Assembly: GCF_900101545.1 (NCBI RefSeq)
Contig: NZ_FMZU01000004.1
Location: 124,001 to 188,000 of the forward strand
Length of the DNA: 64,000 nucleotides
From: Variovorax sp. CF079
Lineage (GTDB): Bacteria; Pseudomonadota; Gammaproteobacteria; Burkholderiales; Burkholderiaceae_C
Direction of reading: 5' to 3'
Shown here piece after piece: positions 25,714-34,861 of the stretch. The notes under the pieces were generated by a model. That model saw only the letters and a program-made list of their open reading frames with translations, was not told the DNA's origin and searched no databases. Each line of letters begins with the position of its first letter. The first letter of the stretch is position 1. The position numbers and the translations under genes are program-made.

Positions 25714-27012
25714 ATGAACGATGTCGCCTTGAGCACCCCCACACCTGCGGCCGGCCGCGCCGCCGCTCCACTTTCGATCGACCCAGAGCGCCTCTGGGAT
25801 TCGCTGATGCGGCTCGCGAAGCTCGGTGCTACCGAGAAGGGCGGCGTCTGCCGCCTCGCGTTGACCGATCTTGACCGCCAGGGCCGCGAGCTCTTCGTGC
25901 GCTGGATGAAGGAAGCCGGCTGCAGCGTGCGCGTCGATGCGATCGGCAACCTGTTCGCGCGCCGCGAAGGGCAGGACGCGAGCCTGCCGGCCGTGGCCAC
26001 CGGCAGCCACATCGATACGCAGCCGACCGGCGGCAAGTTCGACGGCAATTACGGCGTGCTTGCGGGCCTGGAAGTGCTGCGCACCCTGAACGATGCCGGC
26101 ATCCGCACCGTGGCGCCGCTCGAGGTCTGCGTCTGGACCAATGAAGAAGGCTCGCGCTTCGTGCCGGTGATGATGGGCTCGGGCGTCTATGCGGGCGCCT
26201 TCACGCTCGCGCATGCGCTCGCCGCCACCGACCGCGAAGGGGTCACGGTCGCTGATGCGCTCCAAGCCATCGGCTTCGCGGGCGACACGCCGGCCGCCGT
26301 GGACGACGGCGCACCGCGCTTCGGCGCCTACTTCGAGGCCCACATCGAGCAGGGCCCGGTGCTGGAAGATGCCGACATTCCGCTCGGCGTGGTCACCGGC
26401 GCGCTGGGCCAGCGCTGGTACGACGTGGTCGTGACGGGCCAGGAAGCGCATGCCGGCCCCACGCCGATGCAGTTGCGCCGCGACGCGCTGCAGGGCGCCA
26501 CCGGCCTCATGCAGACCGTGCATCAGATTGCGATGGGCGAGCAGCCCAACGCCCGCGGCACCGTCGGCTATGTGCAGGTGCATCCAAATTCGCGCAACGT
26601 GATTCCCGGCCGCGTGACCTTCACGGTCGATTTGCGGCACACGGACGACGAGGGTCTCGACCGCATGGACGCGCAGCTGCGTGCGGCCTGCGCGGCCCTG
26701 CAGGCACAGGGCGGGCTCACGGTCGAGGTCGAGCAGACCGTCTACTTCCCGCCGGCCCACTTCGCGGAGCCGCTGGTGCGCGCGGTGCGCGAAGGTGCCG
26801 AGCGTGCCGGTCTTGCGCATCTCGACATCGTGAGCGGCGCCGGGCACGACGCGGTGTACGTCGCGCGCACGGCGCCCACAGCGATGATCTTCGTGCCCTG
26901 CAAGGACGGCATCTCGCACAACGAGATCGAGGATGCCAAGCCCGAGCACCTCGCGGCCGGCGCCAACGTGCTGCTGCACGCGATGCTGGACCGCGCGGGG
27001 ATCGCGCAGTGA
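25714..27012 (+). CDS. M20-family allantoate amidohydrolase / N-carbamoyl amino acid hydrolase
   Basis: A 432-residue zinc hydrolase of the AllC/HyuC group, which removes ammonia and CO2 from ureido or N-carbamoyl groups. Metal ligands are in ATGSHIDTQPTGGKFDGNYGVLAG (His and Asp) and VWTNEEGSRF (Glu pair); SGAGHDAVYVA carries the late His. The start at 25714 avoids a short unlikely N-terminal extension. It overlaps the ureidoglycolate lyase gene, which favours allantoate amidohydrolase over carbamoyl-amino acid hydrolase, but both activities occur in the family and no allantoinase gene is in view. Confidence 0.88.
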   Translation: MNDVALSTPTPAAGRAAAPLSIDPERLWDSLMRLAKLGATEKGGVCRLALTDLDRQGRELFVRWMKEAGCSVRVDAIGNLFARREGQDASLPAVATGSHIDTQPTGGKFDGNYGVLAGLEVLRTLNDAGIRTVAPLEVCVWTNEEGSRFVPVMMGSGVYAGAFTLAHALAATDREGVTVADALQAIGFAGDTPAAVDDGAPRFGAYFEAHIEQGPVLEDADIPLGVVTGALGQRWYDVVVTGQEAHAGPTPMQLRRDALQGATGLMQTVHQIAMGEQPNARGTVGYVQVHPNSRNVIPGRVTFTVDLRHTDDEGLDRMDAQLRAACAALQAQGGLTVEVEQTVYFPPAHFAEPLVRAVREGAERAGLAHLDIVSGAGHDAVYVARTAPTAMIFVPCKDGISHNEIEDAKPEHLAAGANVLLHAMLDRAGIAQ

Positions 27013-27503
27013 TGCTGCTTGCGCAGCCGCTTACCGCAGAAGCCTTTGCGCCTTACGGCACCGTGCTCGCGGCCCCCGCGGGCGAGGGGCGTCTCATCAA
27101 CGGCGGCAATGCCGAACGCTTCGATCTGGTCGACGACCTGCAGCTCGGCGCCGAGGGCGGCCGGCCGATGCTCGCGCTGTTCCGCGCGCAGGCGCGCCGC
27201 TTTCCACATGCAGTGACCGAGATGGAACGGCACGCGCTGGGCAGCCAGAGCTTCGTGCCGCTCGGCGAGCGCCGCTTCGTGATCGTGGTCGCGCCCGCGG
27301 GCCCTGCGCCCGCCGGCGAGGCGCTCGCCGCCTTCGTCACCGACGGCCGCCAGGGCGTGACGCTCGCGCCCGGCACCTGGCATCACGCGCTGCTGGCGGT
27401 GGATGCGGGCGACTTCGTGGTGGTGGAGCGGATGGGCGCCGCGGTCGACTGCGACACCGTGGCCTTGGCAGTGCCGGCAGACGTCGGGTTCATTCCACGT
27501 TGA
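27012..27503 (+). CDS. allA: Ureidoglycolate lyase
   Basis: A 163-residue cupin-like enzyme that splits ureidoglycolate into glyoxylate and urea. Recognisable parts are PLTAEAFAPYGTVLAAP, INGGNAERFDLV, MERHALGSQSFVPLG and GVTLAPGTWHHALLAV, the last giving the active-site His pair. ATG at 27012 shares one base with the preceding stop (TGATG); a GTG three bases earlier is also possible. It completes a two-gene ureide operon. The 3' end overlaps the convergent SRPBCC gene by 14 bases. Confidence 0.9.
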   Translation: MLLAQPLTAEAFAPYGTVLAAPAGEGRLINGGNAERFDLVDDLQLGAEGGRPMLALFRAQARRFPHAVTEMERHALGSQSFVPLGERRFVIVVAPAGPAPAGEALAAFVTDGRQGVTLAPGTWHHALLAVDAGDFVVVERMGAAVDCDTVALAVPADVGFIPR

Positions 27504-27954
27504 GTACCTCGGTGGCGAGGCGATCGAGGTTCTGTTCGTTCGCCTCGACCACGACCTTGGCAATGCGCTGCCGTTCAGCCTCGGTGTCGAACACTTGGTG
27601 CCATCCGACCAGTGTCTTGGCTCCCCGCGCGTCAAATGTGATGGTCAATTGGAAGTGATGCTGAGACATGTGCTCGAAGACGATTCGCTCCGGCGCAACG
27701 ACTTCGACGAAGACGCTTTCGTTGGGGTAGTTCGCACCGTCAGGCCCGTGCATGACGAAGCGCCAATTGCCACCGGGGCGCAGATCGAACTCGTGAAACG
27801 TGCTGGTGAATCCGTTCGGACCCCACCAGCGCGCCAGGTGGGCGGGATCGCTGAAGGCCTTGAAGACCCGCTCGCGCGGCGCGTCGATCAAGCGCGAGTG
27901 GACGAACGCGCGGTCCACGGTGGATTCGGCATCGGCAGGGGGCTTTTCGTTCAT
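27490..27954 (-). CDS. SRPBCC/AHSA1-family protein
   Basis: A 154-residue START-like protein. DRAFVHSRLIDAPRERVFKAFSDPAHLARWWGPNGF at the N terminus and TLVGWHQVFDTEAERQRIAK near the C terminus are typical of the Activator of Hsp90 ATPase-like (AHSA1/YndB) group, which binds hydrophobic ligands in a central cavity; precise roles are mostly unknown. It lies 11 bases after the GFA-family gene on the same strand and probably forms an operon with it. Its last 14 bases overlap the end of allA on the opposite strand. Confidence 0.88.
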   Translation of the reverse strand: MNEKPPADAESTVDRAFVHSRLIDAPRERVFKAFSDPAHLARWWGPNGFTSTFHEFDLRPGGNWRFVMHGPDGANYPNESVFVEVVAPERIVFEHMSQHHFQLTITFDARGAKTLVGWHQVFDTEAERQRIAKVVVEANEQNLDRLATEVLNVE

Positions 27955-27965
27955 GTGCAGCGTCC

Positions 27966-28403
27966 TCAATTGGAGCCGTTTGCCTTGGTGGCTACGGCGG
28001 AACTGTTCGTTGGAAAGCGCGGCAACGCGTCGTCGATGCGAAACCATGGGACCTGCTGCTGCGTCCACACGTGATCGTCGATACGCACGCGCTGCGGTTC
28101 GTCCAGGCTGCCGACAGTGATCTGAACACGGTCCGCAAGCACTTCCTCGTGCATGCTGAGGGTGCTTCCGCATACCGGGCAGAAGCCGCGTTCCGCGAAT
28201 GCGGAAGATCGATAGCGGGCGGGCTCGCCATGTAGCCAGCTGAAGTCCTGCGTGCGGAAATGAACGAAGGCCAATGCCGGCGCGCCGGAGTGCTTGCGGC
28301 ACATGGCGCAGTGGCAGATGACGCCACGGATAGGCGCCGAGATGGCGCGATACCGGATCGCGCCGCAGAGGCAGCCGCCTTCGAAGACCGTCGCTTCGCT
28401 CAT
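27966..28403 (-). CDS. GFA-family zinc protein (glutathione-dependent formaldehyde-activating-like / CENP-V)
   Basis: A 145-residue protein with the zinc-ligand pattern of the GFA family: CLCGAIRY near the N terminus, CHCAMCRKHSGAP, and FCPVCGS. The family name comes from a proposed glutathione-formaldehyde role, but most members have no proven activity. It starts at ATG 28403, divergent from the PEP mutase-like gene with 60 bases between, and is followed by the SRPBCC gene. Confidence 0.88.
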   Translation of the reverse strand: MSEATVFEGGCLCGAIRYRAISAPIRGVICHCAMCRKHSGAPALAFVHFRTQDFSWLHGEPARYRSSAFAERGFCPVCGSTLSMHEEVLADRVQITVGSLDEPQRVRIDDHVWTQQQVPWFRIDDALPRFPTNSSAVATKANGSN

Positions 28404-28463
28404 GATTGCCCCCTTGTGCGTCGTTGCGTTCAAAATCCAGCCCATCCCCAAACCGAGATTCCC

Positions 28464-29288
28464 ATGACCCGCACTGTCGCCGAAAAACGTGCCGCCTTTC
28501 GCGCCCTCCATACCGAAGGCTGCTTCGTGCTGCCGAATCCCTGGGATGTGGGCAGCGCCCGTTTCCTGCAAGGCCTGGGCTTCAAGGCGCTGGCCACGAC
28601 GAGCTCGGGCTTCGCCTGGTCGCGGGGCCAGGCCGATGGCGCCCTCTCGCGGGAGACCATCCTCGCTCATCTGCGCGAGATCGTCGCTGCAACCGATCTG
28701 CCGGTGAACGCGGATTTCGAGAGCGGCTTCGCCCCTGATCCGCAAGGCGTTGCCGAAAGCGTGCGGATGGCCATCGAGACCGGCGTGGCCGGGCTGTCGA
28801 TCGAGGATTCGACAGGTGACGCGGCGCATCCTCTGCATGACATCGACGTCGCGGTCGCCAGACTCCGCGCTGCACGCGGGGCGATCGACGAGGCGGGCGG
28901 CGACACCTTGCTGGTGGGACGCGCGGAGAACTTCTTTCAAGGCCGGCCGGACCTCGACGACACGATCGCCAGGCTCAAGGCCTATGCAGAGGTGGGCGCC
29001 GACTGCCTCTACGCGCCGGGCATCCGCACGCGCGAGCAGATCGCGGCCGTGGTGGCTGCCGTCGCACCCAAGCCGGTCAACCTGCTCGTCGGATCGACGA
29101 GCGAGCTCACCCTGCAGGACATTGCCGAACTCGGCGTGCGGCGCGTCAGCGTCGGCGGTGCGCTGGCGCGAGCGGCATGGGGTGGATTCATGCGCGCGGC
29201 CCGCACGCTTTCGGAAGAGGGGCGTTTCGACGGCTTCGCGGACGCCGCCTCGGGCAACGAGCTCGATGCGTTTTTCAGTGGGCGCTAG
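28464..29288 (+). CDS. Isocitrate lyase / PEP phosphonomutase-family protein
   Basis: A 274-residue TIM-barrel protein. HTEGCFVLPNPWDVGSARFLQGLGFKALATTSSG and VNADFESGFAPDPQGVAESVRMAIETGVAGLSIEDST are the characteristic stretches; the acidic residues in DFESG and EDST should bind Mg2+. Family members include PEP mutase, oxaloacetate decarboxylase and 2-methylisocitrate lyase; the short form seen here is usually not functionally assigned. The ATG at 28464 begins MTRTVAEKRAAFRALH, the expected N terminus. Its stop overlaps the convergent small gene by four bases. Confidence 0.88.
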   Translation: MTRTVAEKRAAFRALHTEGCFVLPNPWDVGSARFLQGLGFKALATTSSGFAWSRGQADGALSRETILAHLREIVAATDLPVNADFESGFAPDPQGVAESVRMAIETGVAGLSIEDSTGDAAHPLHDIDVAVARLRAARGAIDEAGGDTLLVGRAENFFQGRPDLDDTIARLKAYAEVGADCLYAPGIRTREQIAAVVAAVAPKPVNLLVGSTSELTLQDIAELGVRRVSVGGALARAAWGGFMRAARTLSEEGRFDGFADAASGNELDAFFSGR

Positions 29289-29494
29289 CCCGCCTGCTGC
29301 GCCCGCGTCAGCACCGTTCGTACGGCGTAGCCGTCGCGGTACACGCCCTCGATCGTTCCCATGACGGGATCGTTCATGGCCGCCGTCACGAACTTTTCGT
29401 CATCGGTCCTGTAGACGACGATGGTTCGCGCCGAACGCGCGCTGAGCGTGCGAGCGACTCCGGTGGCCTGATTCAGCGTGCGATAAGTGTTCAT
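29285..29494 (-). CDS. Small hypothetical protein
   Basis: A 69-residue protein, MNTYRTLNQATGVARTLS at its start, with mixed polar and hydrophobic composition and no signal or membrane helix. I do not recognise the family. The phrase TIEGVYRDGYAVRTVLTRAQ is regular enough to suggest a real beta-rich fold, and the frame is closed by a stop that overlaps the convergent neighbour by four bases. The SD before the ATG at 29494 is AAGGGG-like. Moderately likely to be real. Confidence 0.55.
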   Translation of the reverse strand: MNTYRTLNQATGVARTLSARSARTIVVYRTDDEKFVTAAMNDPVMGTIEGVYRDGYAVRTVLTRAQQAG

Positions 29495-29617
29495 GCAAGT
29501 CCCCTTTGGCGCGCGAATGCTAACGCGAAGGTACTCAATGCGGCCCGGTGTCGAGCGTGGGATCTGGCCTCAATACGGCAAAAGGCCACATTTTCCGAAG
29601 GTATCTGAGCCGGGCGG

Positions 29618-30796
29618 CTATCCCGCGATGCGCTCCGCCAACGCGATCAAGGAACGATCCGACCCCGCCGGCCCGAGCAGCGAAATGCCCAGCGGCGCGC
29701 CCTCGCGCTGCGCCAGCGGCATCGAGAGTTGCGGAAAGCCGCTGAGTCCGGCCACGCACAGCATGCGGATCGCGCGGTTTCGGTAATCCTCGAGGCTGCT
29801 GTCGGCGGCGTCGCGCTGCGGGGCGATGTCGGGCATGGTGGGCATCAGCAGGACGCCGTCGGTGCCGAGCAATTCTGCGAGTTGAGTGCGGAAGGCGATG
29901 CGGAAGGCGCGCGCGGCGTTGACCTGCGCGTCCGTCACGTCGCGCGACCAGGCGAAGCGCTCGGCGACGCCGGGGCCGAGCGGCGGCGCGTAGCGCTCGA
30001 TCAGCGGGCCGTCGGTGAGCCAGGACTCGCGTCCCTGCACGTAGCGGAAGTTCCAGTACATCGCGTCCCAGGATTCGAGCGCGACCTCGACCGGCGACGC
30101 CTTGCCGAGCAGCGACTGCACGCGCTGCGCCGCGCCGTCGAGCGCGTCCTTGACCGGCGCCTCCAGCATCGCCCACAGGTCCGTCGGCCACAGCAGCCGA
30201 AGCCTGGCCGGCAGCGGGTTGGCATCGGCCTCGAGCAGCACGTCGGCCACGCGCGCGAAGGTGCCGATGTCGCGCGCAAACCAGCCGCAGGTGTCGAGGC
30301 TGGGCGCAAGGTCGAGCGCGCTTTCGAGGCTGACGCGGCCGTGCGTGGGGCGCAGGCCGTACAGGCCGCAATGGTTGGCCGGCGCGCGTACCGAGCCGCC
30401 GGTGTCGGTGCCGAGCGCGAAGTCGCACAGGCCCGAGGACACGGCCGAGGCCGAGCCCGAGGACGATCCGCCCGTGATGCGGTCCTTGGCCGCGCCGTTG
30501 ATCGGCGCGCCGAAATGTGCGTTGTTGCCGTTCATCGAGAACGCGAGCTCATCGGTCACGGTCTTGCCCGCGAACCGGGCGCCGGCGTTGAGCAGCTTCT
30601 GCACGGTCGGCGCGGTGCGCGTCTTGATGCCCGACATCGCGAGCACCGTGGGGCTGCCGCCGCCCGTGGGGTAGCCCGCGACGTCGAACAGGTCCTTGAC
30701 GCCGAAGCTCAGGTCGGCCAGCGGGCCGGTCGGCGCGCCGCGGACGGGCACGTCGGGGTAGGGGACGAAGGCGTGGGCGGGGTCGTGCAATGGCAT
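29618..30796 (-). CDS. Amidase, amidase signature family
   Basis: A 392-residue Ser-cisSer-Lys hydrolase. The catalytic Lys is K34 in [11 protein letters not shown], the cis-Ser lies in GGSSSGSA (about 109-116), and the nucleophile is S135 in [12 protein letters not shown]; all three are present. It is 20 bases behind the ATPase genes of a Dpp/Opp-type importer and is the last gene of that operon, so its substrate is probably an amide taken up by the transporter. It is shorter than GatA-like members and has no partner subunits. Confidence 0.92.
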   Translation of the reverse strand: MPLHDPAHAFVPYPDVPVRGAPTGPLADLSFGVKDLFDVAGYPTGGGSPTVLAMSGIKTRTAPTVQKLLNAGARFAGKTVTDELAFSMNGNNAHFGAPINGAAKDRITGGSSSGSASAVSSGLCDFALGTDTGGSVRAPANHCGLYGLRPTHGRVSLESALDLAPSLDTCGWFARDIGTFARVADVLLEADANPLPARLRLLWPTDLWAMLEAPVKDALDGAAQRVQSLLGKASPVEVALESWDAMYWNFRYVQGRESWLTDGPLIERYAPPLGPGVAERFAWSRDVTDAQVNAARAFRIAFRTQLAELLGTDGVLLMPTMPDIAPQRDAADSSLEDYRNRAIRMLCVAGLSGFPQLSMPLAQREGAPLGISLLGPAGSDRSLIALAERIAG

Positions 30797-30816
30797 GGTG
30801 GCGTGTTGAGTAAGGT

Positions 30817-31857
30817 TCAGGCGACGACCACCGGCGCGATGGCCGCGGCGGCGCCGGTATGGATGCAGCGCGCGCGATGGCCCGGTGCGAGTTCGACCAC
30901 CGGCGGCTGCGCCGCGCGGCAGGCTTCGCTCGCGAGCGCGCAGCGTTCGGCAAAGGCGCAGCCCGGCGGCAGCGCCGACAGGTCGGGCGGCGCACCGCCG
31001 ATGGTTTCGAGCCGGCTGCCGCGCGCCAGCGCGCCGTGGGCGCGGCTCTTCAGCAGCGCGATCGTGTACGGGTGGCGCGGCGAGCGGATCAGCTCGCGCG
31101 CCGTACCCTCCTCGACGATGCGCCCGGCATACATCACGGCGATGCGATCGGCCACCTCGACGGCGGCGCCGATGTCGTGCGTGACGAACACCACCGAGAG
31201 GCCCAGGTCGCGCTGCAGTTCGCGCAGGAGCAGCAGGATCTGGATCTGCACCGTGGCGTCGAGCGCGGTGGTGGGCTCGTCGGCCAAGAGCAGCTGCGGC
31301 CGGCAGGCCAGGGCCAGCGCGATCATCGCGCGCTGCCGCATGCCGCCCGACATCTCGTGCGGATAGGCCGCAAGCCGGCGCTCCGGGCTCGGGATGCGCA
31401 CGCGCTCGAACAGTTCCAGCGCGCGCCGGCGCGCCTCGGCGGCGGACACCGGCTCGTGCCGGCGGATCGATTCGACGATCTGCGCGCCGACCGAGTAGAC
31501 CGGGTCCAGCGCCAGGAGCGGCTCCTGGAAGATCATCGAGGCCACCTTGCCGCGGAAATCCGTGAGCTCGGACTGCGTCATCGCCAGCACGTCGCGCCCG
31601 GCCACGCGAACCTGGCCGCCCATGCGCGTGCGGCGCTCGGGATGCAGGCGCAGCAGGGTGCGCATGGTCACGCTCTTGCCCGAGCCCGATTCGCCGATCA
31701 GCGCGACCACTTCGCCGCGCTGCACCTCGAGGCTCACGCCGCTCACCGCATGCACGGGCTTGCGGCCGCCAGAGAAGGTGACACTGAGATCGCGCAGGCT
31801 CACCATGGGTTCGGGCGCGCAGGAGGGTGTTGATGAGGTGTCGGACATGGAAGTCAT
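30817..31857 (-). CDS. Peptide/nickel-type ABC transporter ATP-binding protein, DppD-like
   Basis: A 346-residue ATPase. Walker A is GESGSGKS, the signature MSGGMRQR follows, Walker B is [12 protein letters not shown], and the switch His is in [11 protein letters not shown]. The C-terminal oligopeptide-transporter extension has the four-Cys pattern around [14 protein letters not shown] and CIHTG, typical for an iron-sulfur-binding tail. The start at 31857 overlaps the next ATPase gene by four bases. It drives import with the second ATPase and the two permeases upstream. Confidence 0.92.
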   Translation of the reverse strand: MTSMSDTSSTPSCAPEPMVSLRDLSVTFSGGRKPVHAVSGVSLEVQRGEVVALIGESGSGKSVTMRTLLRLHPERRTRMGGQVRVAGRDVLAMTQSELTDFRGKVASMIFQEPLLALDPVYSVGAQIVESIRRHEPVSAAEARRRALELFERVRIPSPERRLAAYPHEMSGGMRQRAMIALALACRPQLLLADEPTTALDATVQIQILLLLRELQRDLGLSVVFVTHDIGAAVEVADRIAVMYAGRIVEEGTARELIRSPRHPYTIALLKSRAHGALARGSRLETIGGAPPDLSALPPGCAFAERCALASEACRAAQPPVVELAPGHRARCIHTGAAAAIAPVVVA

Positions 31858-32891
31858 GCGGCCTGCGCCAGCGCTTGAGCCATCGGATGCCCGCTGCCCG
31901 GCTCGTGGATCAGGCAGCTCACGGCCTGCTGGGCGCCGGCGATCACGCGCGCCGGTACCTGCTGGCTGCACACCGGCGCGGCCAGCGCGCAGCGCGGATG
32001 GAAGCGGCAGCCCGAGGGCGGGTTGATCGGATTGGGTGGGTCGCCGGCCAGCGCCGCCTCCTCGGTGCGGTGGTCGGGGTCCATCGAGGGCATCGACGAG
32101 AGCAGGGCGCGCGTGTAGGGATGCGCCGGCGCTTCGTAGAGCGCGTTCGAGGGGCCGATCTCGGCCACCTGGCCCAGGTACATCACCATCACGCGGTCGC
32201 TCATGTAGCGCACCACGTTCAGGTCGTGGCTGATGAAGACGTAGGTCAGGCCGAACTCGGCCTTCAGGTCCAAGAGCAGGTTGATCACCTGCGCCTCGAC
32301 CGACTTGTCGAGCGCGGACACGGCCTCGTCGAGGATCACCATGCGCGGCTGCAGGGCCAGTGCGCGCGCGATGTTGACGCGCTGGCGCTGGCCGCCGGAG
32401 AGCTCGTGCGGATAGCGCTCGGCAAAGCGCTGCGGCTCCAGGCCCACGCGCGCGAGCAGGTCGCGCGCGCGATGCACCGCCTCGTTGCGCGCCACGCCGT
32501 GCACCTGCGGGCCGAAGGCGACCGAGTCCTCGATCGTGAGGCGTGGGTTCAGCGAGGCATAGCTGTCCTGGAACACCATCTGCACCTGGCGGCGGAATTC
32601 CTTCAGCGGCAGGTCGCGGCTGCCCACGGCGCGGCCGTCGAAGATCACCTCGCCGGCCGTCGGCGCGATGAGCTGCATCAAGAGCCGCGCGGTGGTCGAC
32701 TTGCCGCAGCCCGATTCGCCGACCACGCCGAGCGTTTCGCCCTTGAGTACCTCGAAGTCCACGCCGTCGACCGCGCGCACCACGCCGCCGCCGCGGCCCA
32801 GCGGGTCTTTCTTGAGCGGGAAGTGCTTCTGCAGTCCGCGGATCGCGAGCAGGGGCTGCGCGGGGCCGCCGATGTCGTTGATTGCTTCCAT
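31854..32891 (-). CDS. Peptide/nickel-type ABC transporter ATP-binding protein, DppF-like
   Basis: A 345-residue ATPase, partner of the DppD-like protein. Walker A is GESGCGKST, the signature LSGGQRQRVNIARAL, Walker B MVILDEAVSALDKS, and the switch His lies in YVFISHDLNVV. The tail includes GCRFHPRCALAAPVC, the Cys-rich extension of this class. DEAVSALD replaces the more usual DEPTSALD, a common DppF/OppF variant. It overlaps the following ATPase gene by four bases and follows the DppC-like gene after four. Confidence 0.93.
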   Translation of the reverse strand: MEAINDIGGPAQPLLAIRGLQKHFPLKKDPLGRGGGVVRAVDGVDFEVLKGETLGVVGESGCGKSTTARLLMQLIAPTAGEVIFDGRAVGSRDLPLKEFRRQVQMVFQDSYASLNPRLTIEDSVAFGPQVHGVARNEAVHRARDLLARVGLEPQRFAERYPHELSGGQRQRVNIARALALQPRMVILDEAVSALDKSVEAQVINLLLDLKAEFGLTYVFISHDLNVVRYMSDRVMVMYLGQVAEIGPSNALYEAPAHPYTRALLSSMPSMDPDHRTEEAALAGDPPNPINPPSGCRFHPRCALAAPVCSQQVPARVIAGAQQAVSCLIHEPGSGHPMAQALAQAA

Positions 32892-32895
32892 CGGA

Positions 32896-33795
32896 TCAGC
32901 CCTTGTTGTCCATCGCCGAGCGCAGGCCGTCGGAGAGCAGATTGAACGAGATCGAGGTGACGAAGATCATCACGCCTGGCAGCGCCGCCACCCAAGGCTG
33001 CACGTAGATCGCGGTGCGCAGGGTGTTGAGCATCAGGCCCCACTCGGGCTCCGGCGGCTTCACGCCCAGGCCCAGGAAGGAGAGTCCCGAGGCCAGGATC
33101 ATCGAGACCGCGATCAGGCTGGTCGCGTAGACGAAGATCGGCCCCAGCACATTGCCCAGCACGTGCACGCGCACGATGGTGAAGGCGTTGGCGCCCGAAG
33201 CCCGCGCGGCCTCCACGTAGTCGCGCCCGCGCACCTGCGTGGTCACGCTCTCGGCCACGCGCGCGATCTGCGGGATGAACACGATAGTCAGCGAGATCAG
33301 CGAATTGACCACGCCCGCACCCAGCACGCCCGACAGCGCGATCGCCAGCAGCACCGAGGGGAAGGCATAGAACACGTCGATGGTGCGCATGATCGCGGTG
33401 TTGACGATGCCGCCCGCATAGCCCGCGAGGATGCCGATCGCCGCGCCGAGGACGAAGGCGCAGATGACGGGCGTGATGCCGATGAAGAGCGACAGGCGCG
33501 CGCCGACGATCAGGCGCGAGAGCATGTCGCGGCCCAGCTCGTCGCTGCCCAGCGGCAGGCCTTCGGTGCCGATCGGCTTGAGCCGCTTGAGCATCGACGA
33601 TTGGTACGGGTCCGCCGGCGCAAGCCAGGGGCCGAAGACGGCCAGCGCGATCAAGATCAGCACGACCAGCGCCGCGCCCATCGCGACCGGGTCGCGCGTG
33701 AAGCGCAGCATGGCCGAAGTCCAGTAGCCGCGCGAGCGCTGCATGGGCAGCGACGAAACAGTCGAAGCAGAGAGGGGAGCTGGCAGAGCCGACAT
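32896..33795 (-). CDS. Peptide/nickel-type ABC transporter permease, DppC-like
   Basis: A 299-residue inner-membrane permease. PIGTEGLPLGSDELGRDMLSRLIVGARLSL is the DppC/OppC hallmark after helix 1, and the coupling loop is RDYVEAARASGANAFTIVRVHVLGN. Hydrophobic segments fit the usual six helices. It sits 13 bases after the DppB-like gene and 4 before the first ATPase gene. Confidence 0.93.
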   Translation of the reverse strand: MSALPAPLSASTVSSLPMQRSRGYWTSAMLRFTRDPVAMGAALVVLILIALAVFGPWLAPADPYQSSMLKRLKPIGTEGLPLGSDELGRDMLSRLIVGARLSLFIGITPVICAFVLGAAIGILAGYAGGIVNTAIMRTIDVFYAFPSVLLAIALSGVLGAGVVNSLISLTIVFIPQIARVAESVTTQVRGRDYVEAARASGANAFTIVRVHVLGNVLGPIFVYATSLIAVSMILASGLSFLGLGVKPPEPEWGLMLNTLRTAIYVQPWVAALPGVMIFVTSISFNLLSDGLRSAMDNKG

Positions 33796-33808
33796 GGTCG
33801 TCCTCGTT

Positions 33809-34762
33809 TCAGGCGCGAGCTATTCGGGGGTCGAGCAGCGTCTGCAGCACGTCGACCACCAGGTTGAGCAGCACGAAGAACAGCGCGAGCACGAGGATCG
33901 TGCCCTGCAGCAGCGGCAGGTCGCGCTGGAAGATCGCGGAGTTCAGCAGGAAGCCGGTGCCGGGCCAGGAGAACACGGTCTCGATCAGGATCGAGCCGCC
34001 CAGCAGGTAGCCCAGCTGCAGGCCCATCACGGCCAGCGCGGTGGGCGCCGCGTTCTTCACCATGTGGCGGAACACGCCGAAGTGCGTGAGCCCCTTGGCG
34101 CGCAGGCCGACGATGAACTCCTGCTCGAGGATCTCGGCCACCAGCGCGCGCACGGTGCGCGCGATGATGCCCATCGGGATGACCGACATCGTGAGCGCGG
34201 GCAGCACGAGGAACTGCAGGTGCTCCCAGTCCCAGGCCCAGTCGTTCGAGCCGCCCGGGCCGGCGCCGGTGGCGGGCAGCCACATGAGCTGCGAGGAGAA
34301 CACGATCACCATCACCATGCCCAGCCAGTAGTGCGGCACGCTCACGCCCAGCACCGACAGCATGGAGGCCGCGCGGTCGAGCCAGGAGTTGCGGAAGTAG
34401 CCGGCGACGAAGCCGAACAGGCAGCCCAGCACGAAGCCGATCGCGGTCGCGACCACCGCCAGGCGCAGCGTGTTGCCGACCGCCGTCAGCACCTCGCCGG
34501 CCACCGCGCGGTTGCTCGCGATCGAGACGCCCAGGTCGCCGTGCATCGCGCGCCACACCCACAGCACGAACTGCTCGGGCAGCGAGCGGTTGAAGCCGTA
34601 GAGCTCGCGCAGCTGCGCCTGCAGGTCGGCCGAGGCATCGGGCGGCAGGATCGACACCAGCGGATCGCCCGGCGCCAGGTGCACGAGCGCAAAGCACACG
34701 AAGGCCACGCCGATCATGATCGGGATGGCATAGAAGACGCGGCGCAGGAGGTAGGTGAGCAT
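33809..34762 (-). CDS. Peptide/nickel-type ABC transporter permease, DppB-like
   Basis: A 317-residue permease. MLTYLLRRVFYAIPIMIGVAFVCFALVHLAPGDP is a textbook DppB/OppB N terminus, ELYGFNRSLPEQFVLWV follows, and the coupling loop EFIVGLRAKGLTHFGVFRHMVKNA is clear. It forms a heterodimer with the DppC-like protein. Between it and the binding-protein gene lies a 70-bp REP-like palindrome, so transcript levels of the two parts may differ. Confidence 0.93.
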   Translation of the reverse strand: MLTYLLRRVFYAIPIMIGVAFVCFALVHLAPGDPLVSILPPDASADLQAQLRELYGFNRSLPEQFVLWVWRAMHGDLGVSIASNRAVAGEVLTAVGNTLRLAVVATAIGFVLGCLFGFVAGYFRNSWLDRAASMLSVLGVSVPHYWLGMVMVIVFSSQLMWLPATGAGPGGSNDWAWDWEHLQFLVLPALTMSVIPMGIIARTVRALVAEILEQEFIVGLRAKGLTHFGVFRHMVKNAAPTALAVMGLQLGYLLGGSILIETVFSWPGTGFLLNSAIFQRDLPLLQGTILVLALFFVLLNLVVDVLQTLLDPRIARA

Positions 34763-34781
34763 TGAATGGGTTCTCCAGACC

Positions 34782-34851
34782 CCGTTCGCCCTGAGCTTGT
34801 CGAAGAGCTCGCCCCAGCGGGGTCCGGCTTCGACAGGCTCAGCCCGAACGG
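34782..34851. repeat. REP-like palindromic element, copy 1
   Basis: Left arm CCGTTCGCCCTGAGCTTGTC and right arm GACAGGCTCAGCCCGAACGG form an imperfect inverted repeat of about 25 bases per side around a short GC-rich centre. A second copy with the same arms lies at 42126-42185. This copy sits inside an operon, between the binding-protein and first permease genes, where such hairpins often protect the upstream mRNA. Confidence 0.85.
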
Positions 34852-34861
34852 TTGGGCGGTC

